Assembly (NCBI GenBank): GCA_009667805.1
Contig: CM019064.1
Coordinates: 273,277,662-273,341,661 of the forward strand
DNA length: 64,000 nt
Source of the DNA: Leptobrachium leishanense
Lineage: Eukaryota > Chordata > Amphibia > Anura > Megophryidae
Direction of reading: 5' to 3'
Below are positions 22,113-32,384 of the stretch, piece after piece. The notes under the pieces are model-generated. The model worked only from the letters and a program-made list of their open reading frames with translations, was not told the DNA's origin and ran no database searches. Each line of letters starts with the position of its first letter. The stretch's first letter is position 1. Both the position numbers and the translations under genes were made by a program.

Positions 22113-22958
22113 GGAGGTTATTCAGAAAGATCCAAAATGTGGCCAAAATGTAACCGGACACTGAAATACAGCGTACGGGGACATTCCGGGGCCATTCAGC
22201 TATTCAGAGAGCAGGCAGTTCGCCAAATTTTGTTAAATTGCCTGCATGTACGGTGCCTGTTCGAGGGCAGTGAAATCCCCCATAGAGAAGCAATGCTTCA
22301 TCTATTCAGAGAACAAAGAACACCAGTGAAAAGTTGCCGAAATGCCCTGCTGTTCGGTGGTTTCATTCGACAGGTTTATTCAGGCGAATCCCATAAGCTT
22401 CAATGTTAAAAATATTCTTGTTTTAATTCAATATCTAATGAACCGTTTATTATTTTATTCTGCAGTAAAATGTCTCTTTATTTATACATTTTTTAGGATC
22501 TTTTAGGCATTTTTCGGGATTTTTTTGGCACACTTTTTTTCTGCTTTTTTTCTTTTTTCTGTAACAGCCCTTTTTATTATCATTCACTGGATCTTATATG
22601 TAAATTCCAGACATTTTCGTTTAGTAGTTTTTTTGCAAAAAGCGTTTCAATTTTGAAACGTTCAAGCGCACTGTTTTTTTTTTTAACCTGTTTGGTGGCT
22701 TCTCTGCGCTGTTTGGTGGCTGATCGGCTTTTTCGGACGTGTTCGGCGTGGTTTTTTGTCAGTTTCTGTGGGTTTTTGGTGAGTGTTTGGTGAGTGTTCG
22801 GTGGGTTTGCAGTGAGTGTTCGGCGGGTTTGCGGTGAGTTTTCCCTGCGCTACGGGGACCATGCGGCGCATGCTGAATCGCCGAATCGCTCCCAAAGTGC
22901 GGGGAAAGAAAGGGCACTGAAACGTCAGCGGCATTTAGGTGGCCTCTGAATAGCCCTG
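22113..22958. mobile_element. CAGGGTTAT-type long MITE, reverse orientation
   Basis: Left end GGAGGTTATTCAGAAAG (diverged) and right end CCTCTGAATAGCCCTG, with an exact TSD TAT on both sides. Relative to the copy at 1421 the interior is inverted. 22690-22850 contains degenerate repeats of GTTCGGTGGGTTTGC-like words. Confidence 0.8.
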
Positions 22959-23599
22959 TATGTATCATTGTATATTGTATTGCTAACAAAATTCTCCTTG
23001 TTATCCAGATCTGCACCAAGAGTGGAATAGGGACTCCAGGTGATAAATCCTCGAGACATTATATATACATATCATAGGGAAGTTATCTTATTGCCCACCT
23101 TGGAATAGGGCCCAAGCTTTGAAACAATACACAGGGAACCTTTGCAGCAGAGAATCCAGTAAGCAGGATATGTGTGTGGTTTCTATGCCATGCAATGGTT
23201 TCTACACTTTTGCTCACCAATAGCTCGTACCAACAGTGATAGTCGCAACCCACAACTGGTTTCCGAAGCCTAACCCATCAATGAATTCCACAGTTCGACA
23301 TGCAAATGGTTCATGCAGCTCTGCCCACCAATGGGTTCCCCAGCTTTCGTCATCAATCATTTCCAAAGCTCCAGCTACAACAATGATTTCCAAAGCTCTG
23401 CTCACCATTTATTATTATTGCTTTCCACAGACTCGCCCAGTATTAGTTTGACAGGCCCAACCAACAATGACTTGAATGACTCCACTCACCAATGGTTCAC
23501 ATAACTGCACACCAATGGTTTCCAAAGGTCTGCCCATCAATAGTTTAAAAAACTGTGTCCACCAGTGGTTTGCACAACTAGGCCCAGTGGAGTATTATG

Positions 23600-23745
23600 C
23601 TGGTGATAGAGTCAAGGGTTCTAGGTCACAATAGCCAAACGAAAAATTCTTCCATTTATGTCACTTTCCGAATCAGCTATTTTGTGTTGATTGTTCTCTT
23701 CTCCTGCCAATTTTTCTCACTTCACCCTTTAGTGAGTAGACCCAT
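23600..23745. mobile_element. Degenerate short MITE
   Basis: Keeps TTCTAGGTCACAATAGCC and TTCTCTTCTCCTGCC from the 182-bp family. Both ends are lost. 22960-23600 has short degenerate repeats (CCCACCAATGGTT-like) and no gene. Confidence 0.45.
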
Positions 23746-24166
23746 CATAGTAAATAATATTCATATTAACACCATGGGACTACAAAATCCACAATCCTGG
23801 TATCAGAAGGGAGCCCAAGCATGACCATCAAATGACAGTGTGCTGTACATGCTACCACCAGGAGAGTTATGTAAAGAACAGCCCAAAAAAAGGATGAATT
23901 AAGCAGTTCCAAAAAAATAAAGAGAATTAAGAGGAGACAGAAAGACTAAACCTATAAAAGAACAAAGAAAAAAATTATAGTAATGAGCTTAAAACTAAGC
24001 AAACGTGGGTTAGCCAGAAAATGATGATTACCCATCCCTTCTCTTAAAACATTATTAGTTTTTCTCTTGTAGGCCAAGCCACAAAGGCACGACAATCGAC
24101 AAGCAGCAAAAATAGTAGTATGTGTAATACGATGTCGGACCCTGTATGTGGTTGATAGAAGAATAT

Positions 24167-24899
24167 TAGGGCTAGTACTGATTAAAATTTTTGTGTTTGA
24201 TTAATCAATTTTTTTTTAATCGATTAATTTAGATTAATTATAATGCACATACAGATCCAACTACTTTTAGCTGATCTGCTCGGGTCTTGGGCCCTGGGTC
24301 CTAGGTCTGGGTCCTGGGTCTATGCCCTGGCCCTTGGGCCCTGGGTCTTGGGTCTGGGCCCTGGGTCTGGGCCCTGGTTCTGGGCCCTGGGTCTTGGGTC
24401 TGGGCCCAGGGTCTGGGCCCTTGTTTCTGGGCCCTGGGTCTTGGGCCTGGGCCCTGCCCCTTGGGTCTGGAACCTGGCCCTTGGGTACTGGGTCTTGGGC
24501 CCTGGGTCTTGGGGTCTGGGCCTTGGGTCTTGTCTATGGCCTGGTGTGTGCCTGGAGTCTGGTCCCTGCTGAAGTTTGGCTGGGTCCGAGGCTGGACTGA
24601 GACAGGCAGCACCATACTCACCGCTCCTCTGCTGCCTTCTCGTCTGCCATCTTCTTCCTGCACCAGTCGCTGTGTGTGACGCGTGCGTCACACACGTCAC
24701 ATACGTGACTGGAGGGTGGTGCCAAAGCAGCATGCTTCGTACGCTGCTGTAGGGCCGCCCAGGGCCCCAGGAAGCCAGTACAGCTCCAGATTTGGACTCC
24801 TAGAGTCCGATACCATAGCAGATGGGAGCCCCTGATCACAATAAATTTAACCGATCAAAAATTTTAATGATTAATTATTCGGTAATTTCCCCAGCCCTA
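24167..24899. mobile_element. Non-autonomous hAT element with GC-rich minisatellite
   Basis: Ends TAGGGCTAGTACTG and, reverse-complemented, TAGGGCTGGGGAAATTACC. The 8-bp TSDs AAGAATAT and AAAAATAT (7/8 match) flank it. Subterminal ATTAATYR-rich arms pair with each other. Confidence 0.8.
24278..24560. repeat. GC-rich minisatellite (TGGGCCCTGGGTCT-like)
   Basis: Many imperfect copies of a ~12-14-bp unit built from CTGGG, TTGGG and GGCCC. It creates Gly/Pro/Trp-rich open frames on both strands that are not genes. Confidence 0.85.
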
Positions 24900-25239
24900 A
24901 AAAATATATATATTATATCTGCAGAATCTACTATATACCCAGTGCACCTTCAAATATAGAGGTTATCCAACCCTCAAATACACGCATAGTACACTCCATA
25001 AATGTATAAAAGCAACATCCACCCTTTAGTAATATAAGATATGGATAAGGATTATCTGACATATAATTTGCTTCATAAATATATAAAATAGGTATACACC
25101 CCTGAGTGATATACTGTGACATATATTTTGCTGAACGAATGCCTTCTACTAGCTCCGACATTACATCATGTCCCATCAGAAAGTATTCTAGAAACCTACT
25201 TATTATAAATGCTTAAAGTGATAAATTGTAATATTTGTA

Positions 25240-25850
25240 AGGCCTATCTATTTTTTTTTAATATATCATTTTTATTGTGTCAGGGGTACAATAGACTTTA
25301 AGACAATAAATGAAAAAGAGCTGAGCAGGGCCATCTTAGGACTGTCACAAAAAGACATACAAAATAAATAAAAACAAGCAATTAGAGTCATTGAGAAACA
25401 ATAAAAGAAAAGAAAAACTAACAGTATTAAAGCGGAGAAGGTCTCATTGGACGAAGTAAGGGGGTTCCAGAGAGGCAAAAAAACGAAAAAACACACAAAA
25501 ACCCTCAGCAACAGGGAAGGGGAAAAAAAGAGCATGGAACTGCCCTCGGTTAAGTGACATTCCTGGGTCACTTCGAGGCCTGAACGGGAGATCCGAGGCC
25601 ATGGAAGGGGTCACGGGTCCAGGACCAATAGAAATAGACAGAGCCATGGTATCCCTCCATCAGCGCACCTGGGTCAGCCTGTGGTCCCACACAAAAAAAG
25701 AGGGGGGTGTACCCTGGAACCCCAACAGGCCTCAAAAATAGTCTCCAGAAAAATAAAGAAAGTCTCAGCAGTCAGGAAAAGATAAAGCGAAGGGGTCTCT
25801 ACAACATAGAGTAAGCTGGGAGTGGAAGAGTAAGTGGGTGTGTCCACTTC
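25240..25850 (-). other. Possible 3' end of a retrotransposed sequence
   Basis: On the minus strand the segment ends with ACAATAAAAATGATATATT and then an A-rich run (~25250-25260), like a poly(A) signal plus tail. The upstream part has no recognisable protein. Parent element unknown. Confidence 0.25.
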
Positions 25851-26604
25851 AGCCTTTACCCAGTCAGGAAGCAGGGCAAACATCCCCTTTGGGCTCGCAC
25901 ACATCGCAAGGGGCTCGTTGAACAAACAGCCCCCAGACAACTCCAGCATCACCACCATCAGTGCTGTGGGATTGAAACAAATCCAGAGCCATGCCAACGG
26001 TCAGTCCGACAGGCCCAGACTCTACACGTTTTGCCTCAGCAGTGTACTGGGAGTGATAATAAGTATAGTGTCTGTGAAGATACAGCAGACTGACACTCTC
26101 TAGGTGAAACGCGTACTGTGATGGGTGATGAGTGATTCTGATCTCCTATGGCAACAGTGATACTTTTCAGAGAGGACTGATCTGAAGCGCTTCTAGTCAC
26201 TCTCTGTTTCTTTGTATATGTCCAGTTCAGGTTTACTAGTTACTTTGTATGCAGGATACGCTCACTATGCTACTGCTCTGATTATACTAGTGCAATTACT
26301 TTTCCTCCTTTCTTATTTATCGTGACCCCACGAATTCCCCACATTCCTACTGTGTCAGGATATTTTTGCACTACTTTCAGAATTTGGTTATTCAATAACA
26401 TTTTATTAGCAGCAGGTTCTCTTAGTTGCAATTTATTAAAAGTTACGTTTTAATTATATCCACCATATTGTGCTTCTAAGCTAAAACATGCACTTGCATA
26501 TAGTCTCCAAATTTGTGAGGGGGTGTATTCAAACTGCAAAATCTGACTTTGTTGCAGTTCACTAAACCACATTTGTCAAGCAAGAGCCACTCTATTCTCT
26601 AAGG

Positions 26605-26788
26605 CAGTGATTCCCAACCACGGTCTTCAAGTGCCTCCAACAGGCCAGGTTTGCCAGATATCTGAAGCACAGCACAGGTGATATGATTTGCTGCTCAGTG
26701 ATTGCAGGATTCAGTCTGTATTTCCCCAAGGTGATCTGCAGTATCTTGCCTGTTAGGGGTAATTGAGGACCGCGTTTGGGAACCACTG
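26605..26788. mobile_element. hAT MITE, CAGTGGTTCCC family, copy 1
   Basis: Ends CAGTGATTCCCAACC and GTTTGGGAACCACTG, with 8-bp flanks CTCTAAGG / ATCTAAGG (7/8 match). Same family at 36242 and 60254. Confidence 0.8.
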
Positions 26789-27344
26789 ATCTAAGGGAAG
26801 AATGGCAATTTATTCCCTTTTCAAATATAAACATGACACATTTGGTTCTACAAAGTTACTACTTTGGTGATAGTGAATCAGATTACAATAAAACTCCGAC
26901 AAGTGTAATCCGTGCAAATTGTCAGAGCAGTAGAAACACACATTTCCCCTGGTCTATATTGTCCACTGGTGTATAGAAGTGTATTTGCAAGGAGTGCGGA
27001 GATGCAGATACTGATTTTTTCATAATGCTAGTGTATGTAAATACAGGTGTACTTTTGACCCCTTTCTTGCTGCGATGTGTACTATACCGTTCCAGCGGTG
27101 GGTGGGCCTTGAAGCCGTGAGGCAGCATAGTACACCCCATTAGTTTTAATGGGCCTCCTTCGCCCCACCCACCAGTCGGCGCACGCCATGAGCCATTGCT
27201 ATGGCCTAAACTTGGGCCGTCCCCCTGCATCCAATGACGTTTGCCACTCATCAGCTGCATAGACAGGCTGGAAGAGAGGCCCGCAGGAGCATACATCAGC
27301 TTTAAAGCCCCACAACCGGGCATTACCCACCAGGCGGCAATTAT

Positions 27345-27430
27345 TATTTATTATTATTCTTTATTTATAAAGCGCCAGCATATTCCGCAGCGCTGTACAA
27401 AGCTGTACAACCCAAGGCAATGGGTTAACA
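27345..27430. mobile_element. LINE 3' tail fragment
   Basis: TTTATAAAGCGCCAGCATAT and CCGCAGCGCTGTACAA match the tail of the LINE at 4280. 26790-27345 shows no gene. Confidence 0.55.
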
Positions 27431-27859
27431 TACAAGGGATTATTCCTTTAGCACTGTTTATCAAAAGAAATTTACTTTGGTGAGTTTAGGCAAACTATGG
27501 TGTATCCAGCATGGTAAATTCATTATTTATGGAAGTTCCGCTCTAGATAACTGGTTTTCAATGTTGGTTGCACTGAAATTTCTGCCGGAGTTCAATGAAT
27601 ATCTCCACTTTAAAATCCTCAAAGTACATTTACAGGTATTACAAACTAGTTTGGAACAACAGTAAGCAGAGAATAGTCCCAGTTGACTTTTTCTACTGAA
27701 GAATAGTGGTGGTGCCGTTGTTCACCATTGTTTGTAGCAACTTCATCTGTCGTTATTGAATATTGATTAACTTTGGTGAAACAAAGATGCTCAGTAACCC
27801 CTATAGTCTCAGCATTTACTATTATAGCTTACTGTGTGTATCTATAACTATAAAATCGA

Positions 27860-28510
27860 ATGTCCGTCGCTGCACATCCGGTTTCTGATGTGCCGATGTG
27901 CAGCGTCGGACAGATGCTGGATGCGCGCACAGCCTCTACCCGTCGGCTGTGCGCGCATCCAGGAGAGCCAGAACAGCATCGCTGTCACTGGCTCCCGCGG
28001 CAAAACCTCCCTCCCTACGTGAGTTTTGAGAGCGAGATGACGCTGGGACGGCTGCTTTCCTCCCTCTCCCTCTCACAGCGTGTCTGCGGGGGGGGGGTGG
28101 ACGGAGTGCTGGGACGCTGTGGCCGGCTCGCGAACTCCCTTCCGGCGGGAGTTTGCAAGCCGGCCGCAGCGTCCCAGCACCCCCCGCCCCCTCCCCCGCA
28201 GACACACTGGGAGAGGGAGGAAAGCAGCCGTCCCAGCGTGTGACTGGGGGGGGCAGAGTGCTGTGACGCTGTGGCGTGTGTTCTGCCCCGCCCACTGCTG
28301 TCACGTGACCCAACCCTGCTGACACACAACCCCCCCACGGCTCTGTATAGCGCACAACCCTGAGCAGACAATGACACACGTCTCGCGCAGGATGCGGGGA
28401 GGGGGTGAGGCAGCCCAGTGAAGACAGCAGGCGTAGCTGTATGCCCTACGTCTTCAAAGCCCTCTCGCCGCCAGGACGGCATAGCACATCCTGGGGCGGC
28501 AAGGGGTTAA
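27860..28510. mobile_element. GC-rich palindromic TTAA-type element, right part
   Basis: A chain of hairpins: one around GATGTGC (27870-27907), one around GATGCGCGCACAG (27918-27960), then a ~100-bp-arm palindrome at 28042-28238. It ends GGCGGCAAGGGG plus TTAA (28507-28510). It is CpG-rich, but the symmetry marks a repeat, not a promoter island. The left end is not found. Confidence 0.55.
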
Positions 28511-28822
28511 AGTAGGTACCAGTGTGTGTGTGTATACTAATTGAATAAAATGTTCTCCTTGTTGTGAGTATAGACTGTGTCCATGTGCAGTGTGATTGTT
28601 GCTATGTTTGATCGCAAATTTGTTAATCACAGTTATATTGTGTATAAATGATTTTGGGCTCACAGGAGAGTGCCAGGAAATTGTGCATACTGTAAGTAAC
28701 TGTTATAGTATGTGAGTTATGGATGAAAACTAGGAGCATTTAACTAGGGAGTTCAAACTGTAGTTATAGTGTTGTAATTACTCTGCTTTGCTTCCACACG
28801 GTAGTGTAACATATAAGATATG

Positions 28823-28957
28823 CAGGGCCTTATTCCAAGGTTGGTGTAAACTTCACCAGAGATGTTGTTAACTTAACAGCTCCATAGACTATAATGGCTC
28901 TGGTAAGTTTACAACAGATCTTGTTACCTTAACACTAACCTTGGAATAGAGCCTTTT
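28823..28957. mobile_element. Short foldback MITE (AGGGCCTTATTCCAAGG family)
   Basis: AGGGCCTTATTCCAAGG at the left and CCTTGGAATAGAGCCTT at the right. The interior has the symmetric words CCAGAG and CTCTGG around CATAGACTATAATGG. Related copies at 43384 and 60038. Confidence 0.65.
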
Positions 28958-29066
28958 GTTGTATCACCAAGATCAGTTGTTTACCAAAATAATAAAATGT
29001 ATGAAAAATATAAAAAAATAACATACAGAATGCAGTGTTTTTATTTATTTTTTATCTTACCAAACA

Positions 29067-30480
29067 GTTGAATGTACAATGACAACTAAAAAAAAATATA
29101 TTTTGAGAGTTCAAAAGGAACAAATTGCAAATTTTAAAAAAATGCAGTTATCCAATCAGAATTCACCTTATCATACAGTATTTCGAAGATTTATATTATA
29201 CAATGTATTGCACATGTTTGCTTACTACAAAATAGTTCAATGCCATGTTAATGCCATGTTAATACTAACTGTTACACAGTTAGTAACTTGCATTAAACAA
29301 CACCATTAATATTAAATTAAAAGTAACCATAATGGTATGAGACCATGGTACTGCTAAAAAAAACGTAAGGGGAAATATTCAAAGACACAATATAAACCAT
29401 TAGTTGGGCGTGTAACAATACTCATTTTAATTACGTATCATCTGCAATTTGATGATATACAGGGTTATTCAGAGAGATTCGAAAAGTCACCGCACGTTCG
29501 GTGACCTTTCGTTCCCTGCACTTCGGGGCAATTCAGAGATTCTAGTTCGCAGACCCTGTGGTGTAATCAGCAAGCACTGCAGGGCCCCCCCGTAGTGCAG
29601 GGAAAAATTGCCGTAAACCTGCAGAACACTCGTCAAACACACACCGAAAAACCGCAGAAACCACTGCAAAACGAGCCAAACACACCGGAAAAACCCGACG
29701 AGCCACCGATCACAGCACAGAGCAGCCGCCGGAAAAAGCAGACACGCAGACGAACGTGGTAAAGAAAAAAAAAGTATGCTTGAAAGTTTCAAAATTTAAA
29801 CGTTGTTTGCAAAAAAAACTACTGAATGAAAATGCCTGGAATTTACATATAAGATCCAATGAATGATAAAAAAAAGGGCTGTTACAGAAAAAAGAAAAAA
29901 CGAGTTTAAAAAAAAGGAAAAAAACTTTTGCCTAAAAAATCCTGAAAAATGCTTAAAGCATAGAAACATATAAAATGTCGGCAGATAAGAACCTTTCGGC
30001 CCATCTAGTCTGCTCAATTACACGGATACTTTACCTGGATTTATCTTTCCTAAATATCCTAAAAAAATCTATAAATAAAGAGACTTCTTATTGCAGAATA
30101 AAATAATACACAGTTTATTAGATATTGAATTAAAATGGGAATATTTTTAACATTGAAGCCTATGGGATTCTTCTGAATAAACCTGCCGAATTAAACCACT
30201 GAACAGCAGGGCATTTCGGCAACTTTTCACTGCTGTTTGGTGTTCTCTGAATAGACAAAGCATTGATTCTCTGTGGGGATTTCACTGCCCTCGAACAGGC
30301 ACCGTATGTGCAGGCAATTCGCCAAAATGTGGCGAATTTCTTGCTCTCTAAATAGCCGAATGGCCCCGTACGCTGAATTTCAGTGTCCGGCGACATTTCG
30401 GACCTCTCTGAATAACCCCTACTGTAAAAAATAGACTTATTTTGCAGGTGATATACACTAATTAAAGTAATTAATATGGA
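29067..30480. repeat. Duplicated segment, copy A (split by a long MITE)
   Basis: 29067-29459 and 30420-30480 together match 31691-32082 (ACAATGACAACTAAAAAAAA through GATATACACTAATTAAA) with small indels. Copy A carries a ~960-bp MITE that copy B lacks. Function unknown. Confidence 0.85.
29460..30419. mobile_element. CAGGGTTAT-type long MITE inserted in duplicated segment
   Basis: Left end CAGGGTTATTCAGAGAG, right end CTCTCTGAATAACCCC. The family hairpins are present. A small internal insert at ~29960-30045 (CATAGAAACATATAAAATG onward) is not seen in other copies. Confidence 0.85.
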
Positions 30481-31649
30481 AGTTACATGCACAGTGGTAT
30501 ACGCCCTTGTACAGTAATTCCCAAGAAAAAGGGATCTGTGCAATGTCACCCAATTAGGGCGGTAAACCCATTTTTAATGTACAGACAATATGAAAAAAGG
30601 GCAGCCTTATTGTGAGTTCTACAACTCTTGAACACAATGTGAGCACCGGGTGACCACATGCATACAATTATTTAATCAACATTCATTATTCAATATTATA
30701 GAAAAATTTATTAAAATGGATTTAAAAACACAGTTGTCAAAACACCATCATACTTATATATATATATTTTTTTTGTGAAAGTATTTTACCAGGAAGGAGA
30801 TTTCTCTCGTTTTCAAGTATGGCCTGGGAGGCGAGTATGTACCGTGTTAGGTGTCTTACCCAAGGACACTTACTGGAGAGGTGCTCAACTTACTGTTGTA
30901 TTATCAAACTACCAATGTATCAGTCTCCTTGTTATGGGACCAGATAGTGTAGCACAATATTCCAGCTATAAACATTACATGGGTCGGGTGCCCTGAGCCT
31001 GATCACTTCATGGGGCACTTCAACACTATTCCCAAGTGCCACAGTAAGTGGTGTTCAATGAGCACAATTTAAGAATGCGAGATTGCACTGCTTGATCCTT
31101 ATCCAGATCAATGTTTATTGGTTGTTGCCTGTGGAACTGTGCAGGCTCATATGATGGTCTCCTAAGTATGGGACCTGTGAGCACTTAACCTCAAACTCCA
31201 TACATCGATGTAAGAAATAGTATTACTGGTCTCCTTATTCCGGGACCATATGCACACACAACACAATTTTCAGTCTCTTATAGCAGATCCCTTAGACTCT
31301 GATTGTTTTCCTTAGTCTCCTTGTAGTGGGACCATGCATAACTGTGCATTAATACCACAATATTCTCAGGAAAATAACGCCAATTCAAATGCAAAAGATC
31401 AAAATAGCTCCATATATATTTAGGTTACTCGTCGATGATGTAAGATGTAACACAACCGTTCCTCCAATAAGATACTAGACAATACAATGTATGCAGTCAT
31501 TTGCAAAAAACAAGGCAAAAATGTAAGCCAATGGGCCAACTGAAACCATCATATAGCCTTCACTCAAAAGCGTTGGACCCTAGGGACATGGTAACCTTCA
31601 GGAGTATATTATAGTAGATTCGGGGTGCTGTTGTTGAAAAAGCGCTCGA

Positions 31650-31697
31650 CGCGCGTTTCGCTGCAATGATACTGCAGCTTCTTCAGGAGAATGGACA
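31650..31697 (-). ncRNA. Hammerhead-like motif, partial
   Basis: The minus strand reads CTGAAGA, a 6-bp stem GCTGCA/TGCAGC, then GAAACGCGCGTC. This matches the catalytic boxes CUGANGA and GAAA and a GUC cleavage triplet. An extra A follows the first box, and only about three base pairs (CTC/GAG) can form for stem I. Confidence 0.3.
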
Positions 31698-32082
31698 ATG
31701 ACAACTAAAAAAAAATATTTTGAGAGTTCATAAGGTACAAATTGCAAATTAAAAAAAACACAGTTATCCAATCAGAATTCACCTTATCATACAGTATTCC
31801 GAAGATATATATGATACATTGTATTGCACATGCTTACTACAAAATAGTAACTCGCATTAAACAACACCATTTATATTAAATTAAAAGTAACCATAATGGT
31901 ATGAGATACTGCTAAAAAAACCATATGGGGAAATAGCCAAAAAGACACAATATAAATTATTAGTTGGGTGTGTAACAATACTTGTTTTTAATTACGTATC
32001 CTCTGCAATTTGATGATAATGTAAAAAATAGACTTATTTTGCAGGTGATATACACTAATTAAATATAGTAAATTATTGGAAG
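31691..32082. repeat. Duplicated segment, copy B (uninterrupted)
   Basis: Direct repeat of copy A, about 300 bp from the end of TLR7. It shows the pre-insertion state of the MITE site as GATGATAATGTAAAAAATAG. 30480-31640 between the copies shows no gene. Confidence 0.85.
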
Positions 32083-32273
32083 TGTGTTGACTGTTAAATC
32101 ATTAATTAGACAGCAAAGCAATATGTTTGCTTTTTATAATATCCTTATAAAAAACCGACAAGATGCTAGATTATGAGATTATTTCAGATCTGCATAGTTA
32201 CGTCAGGTGTTAAACTTAATTTAAAGGAGATAATTATTTCACATGAAACAGACCTCATGATAAAAAATACTTC

Positions 32274-32279
32274 TTTATT
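32274..32279 (-). promoter_or_regulatory. Candidate TLR7 polyadenylation signal
   Basis: AATAAA on the minus strand about 106 bp after the TLR7 stop codon. It is the first canonical hexamer downstream and would give a short 3' UTR. A longer 3' UTR cannot be excluded. Confidence 0.4.
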
Positions 32280-32384
32280 ACCTTATTTATCACAGATGCT
32301 ATAAACTTATCGATACCCTTATCTTGTGAACTCTGCTACTCCTGTATGTTATCTTTCTGTATGGGAAACAATTACATCTGGTTC

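Noticed and set aside
22137..22409. 90-aa open frames recurring in several places (also 42335-42616), ending in SGESH.LQC
   Set aside because: They recur because the long MITE recurs; the frames are broken in other copies and show no selection signal.
24243..24733. Gly/Pro/Trp-rich open frames (LGPGSW type) on both strands
   Set aside because: They come from a GC-rich minisatellite inside a hAT element; no start context or homology.
26060..26125. GTGAAACGCGTACTG as a hammerhead ribozyme
   Set aside because: The upstream CUGANGA box and stem II are not present in the right spacing.
27860..28500. CpG island with a promoter
   Set aside because: The GC richness is explained by long palindromes ending at a TTAA terminus, so it is a repeat.
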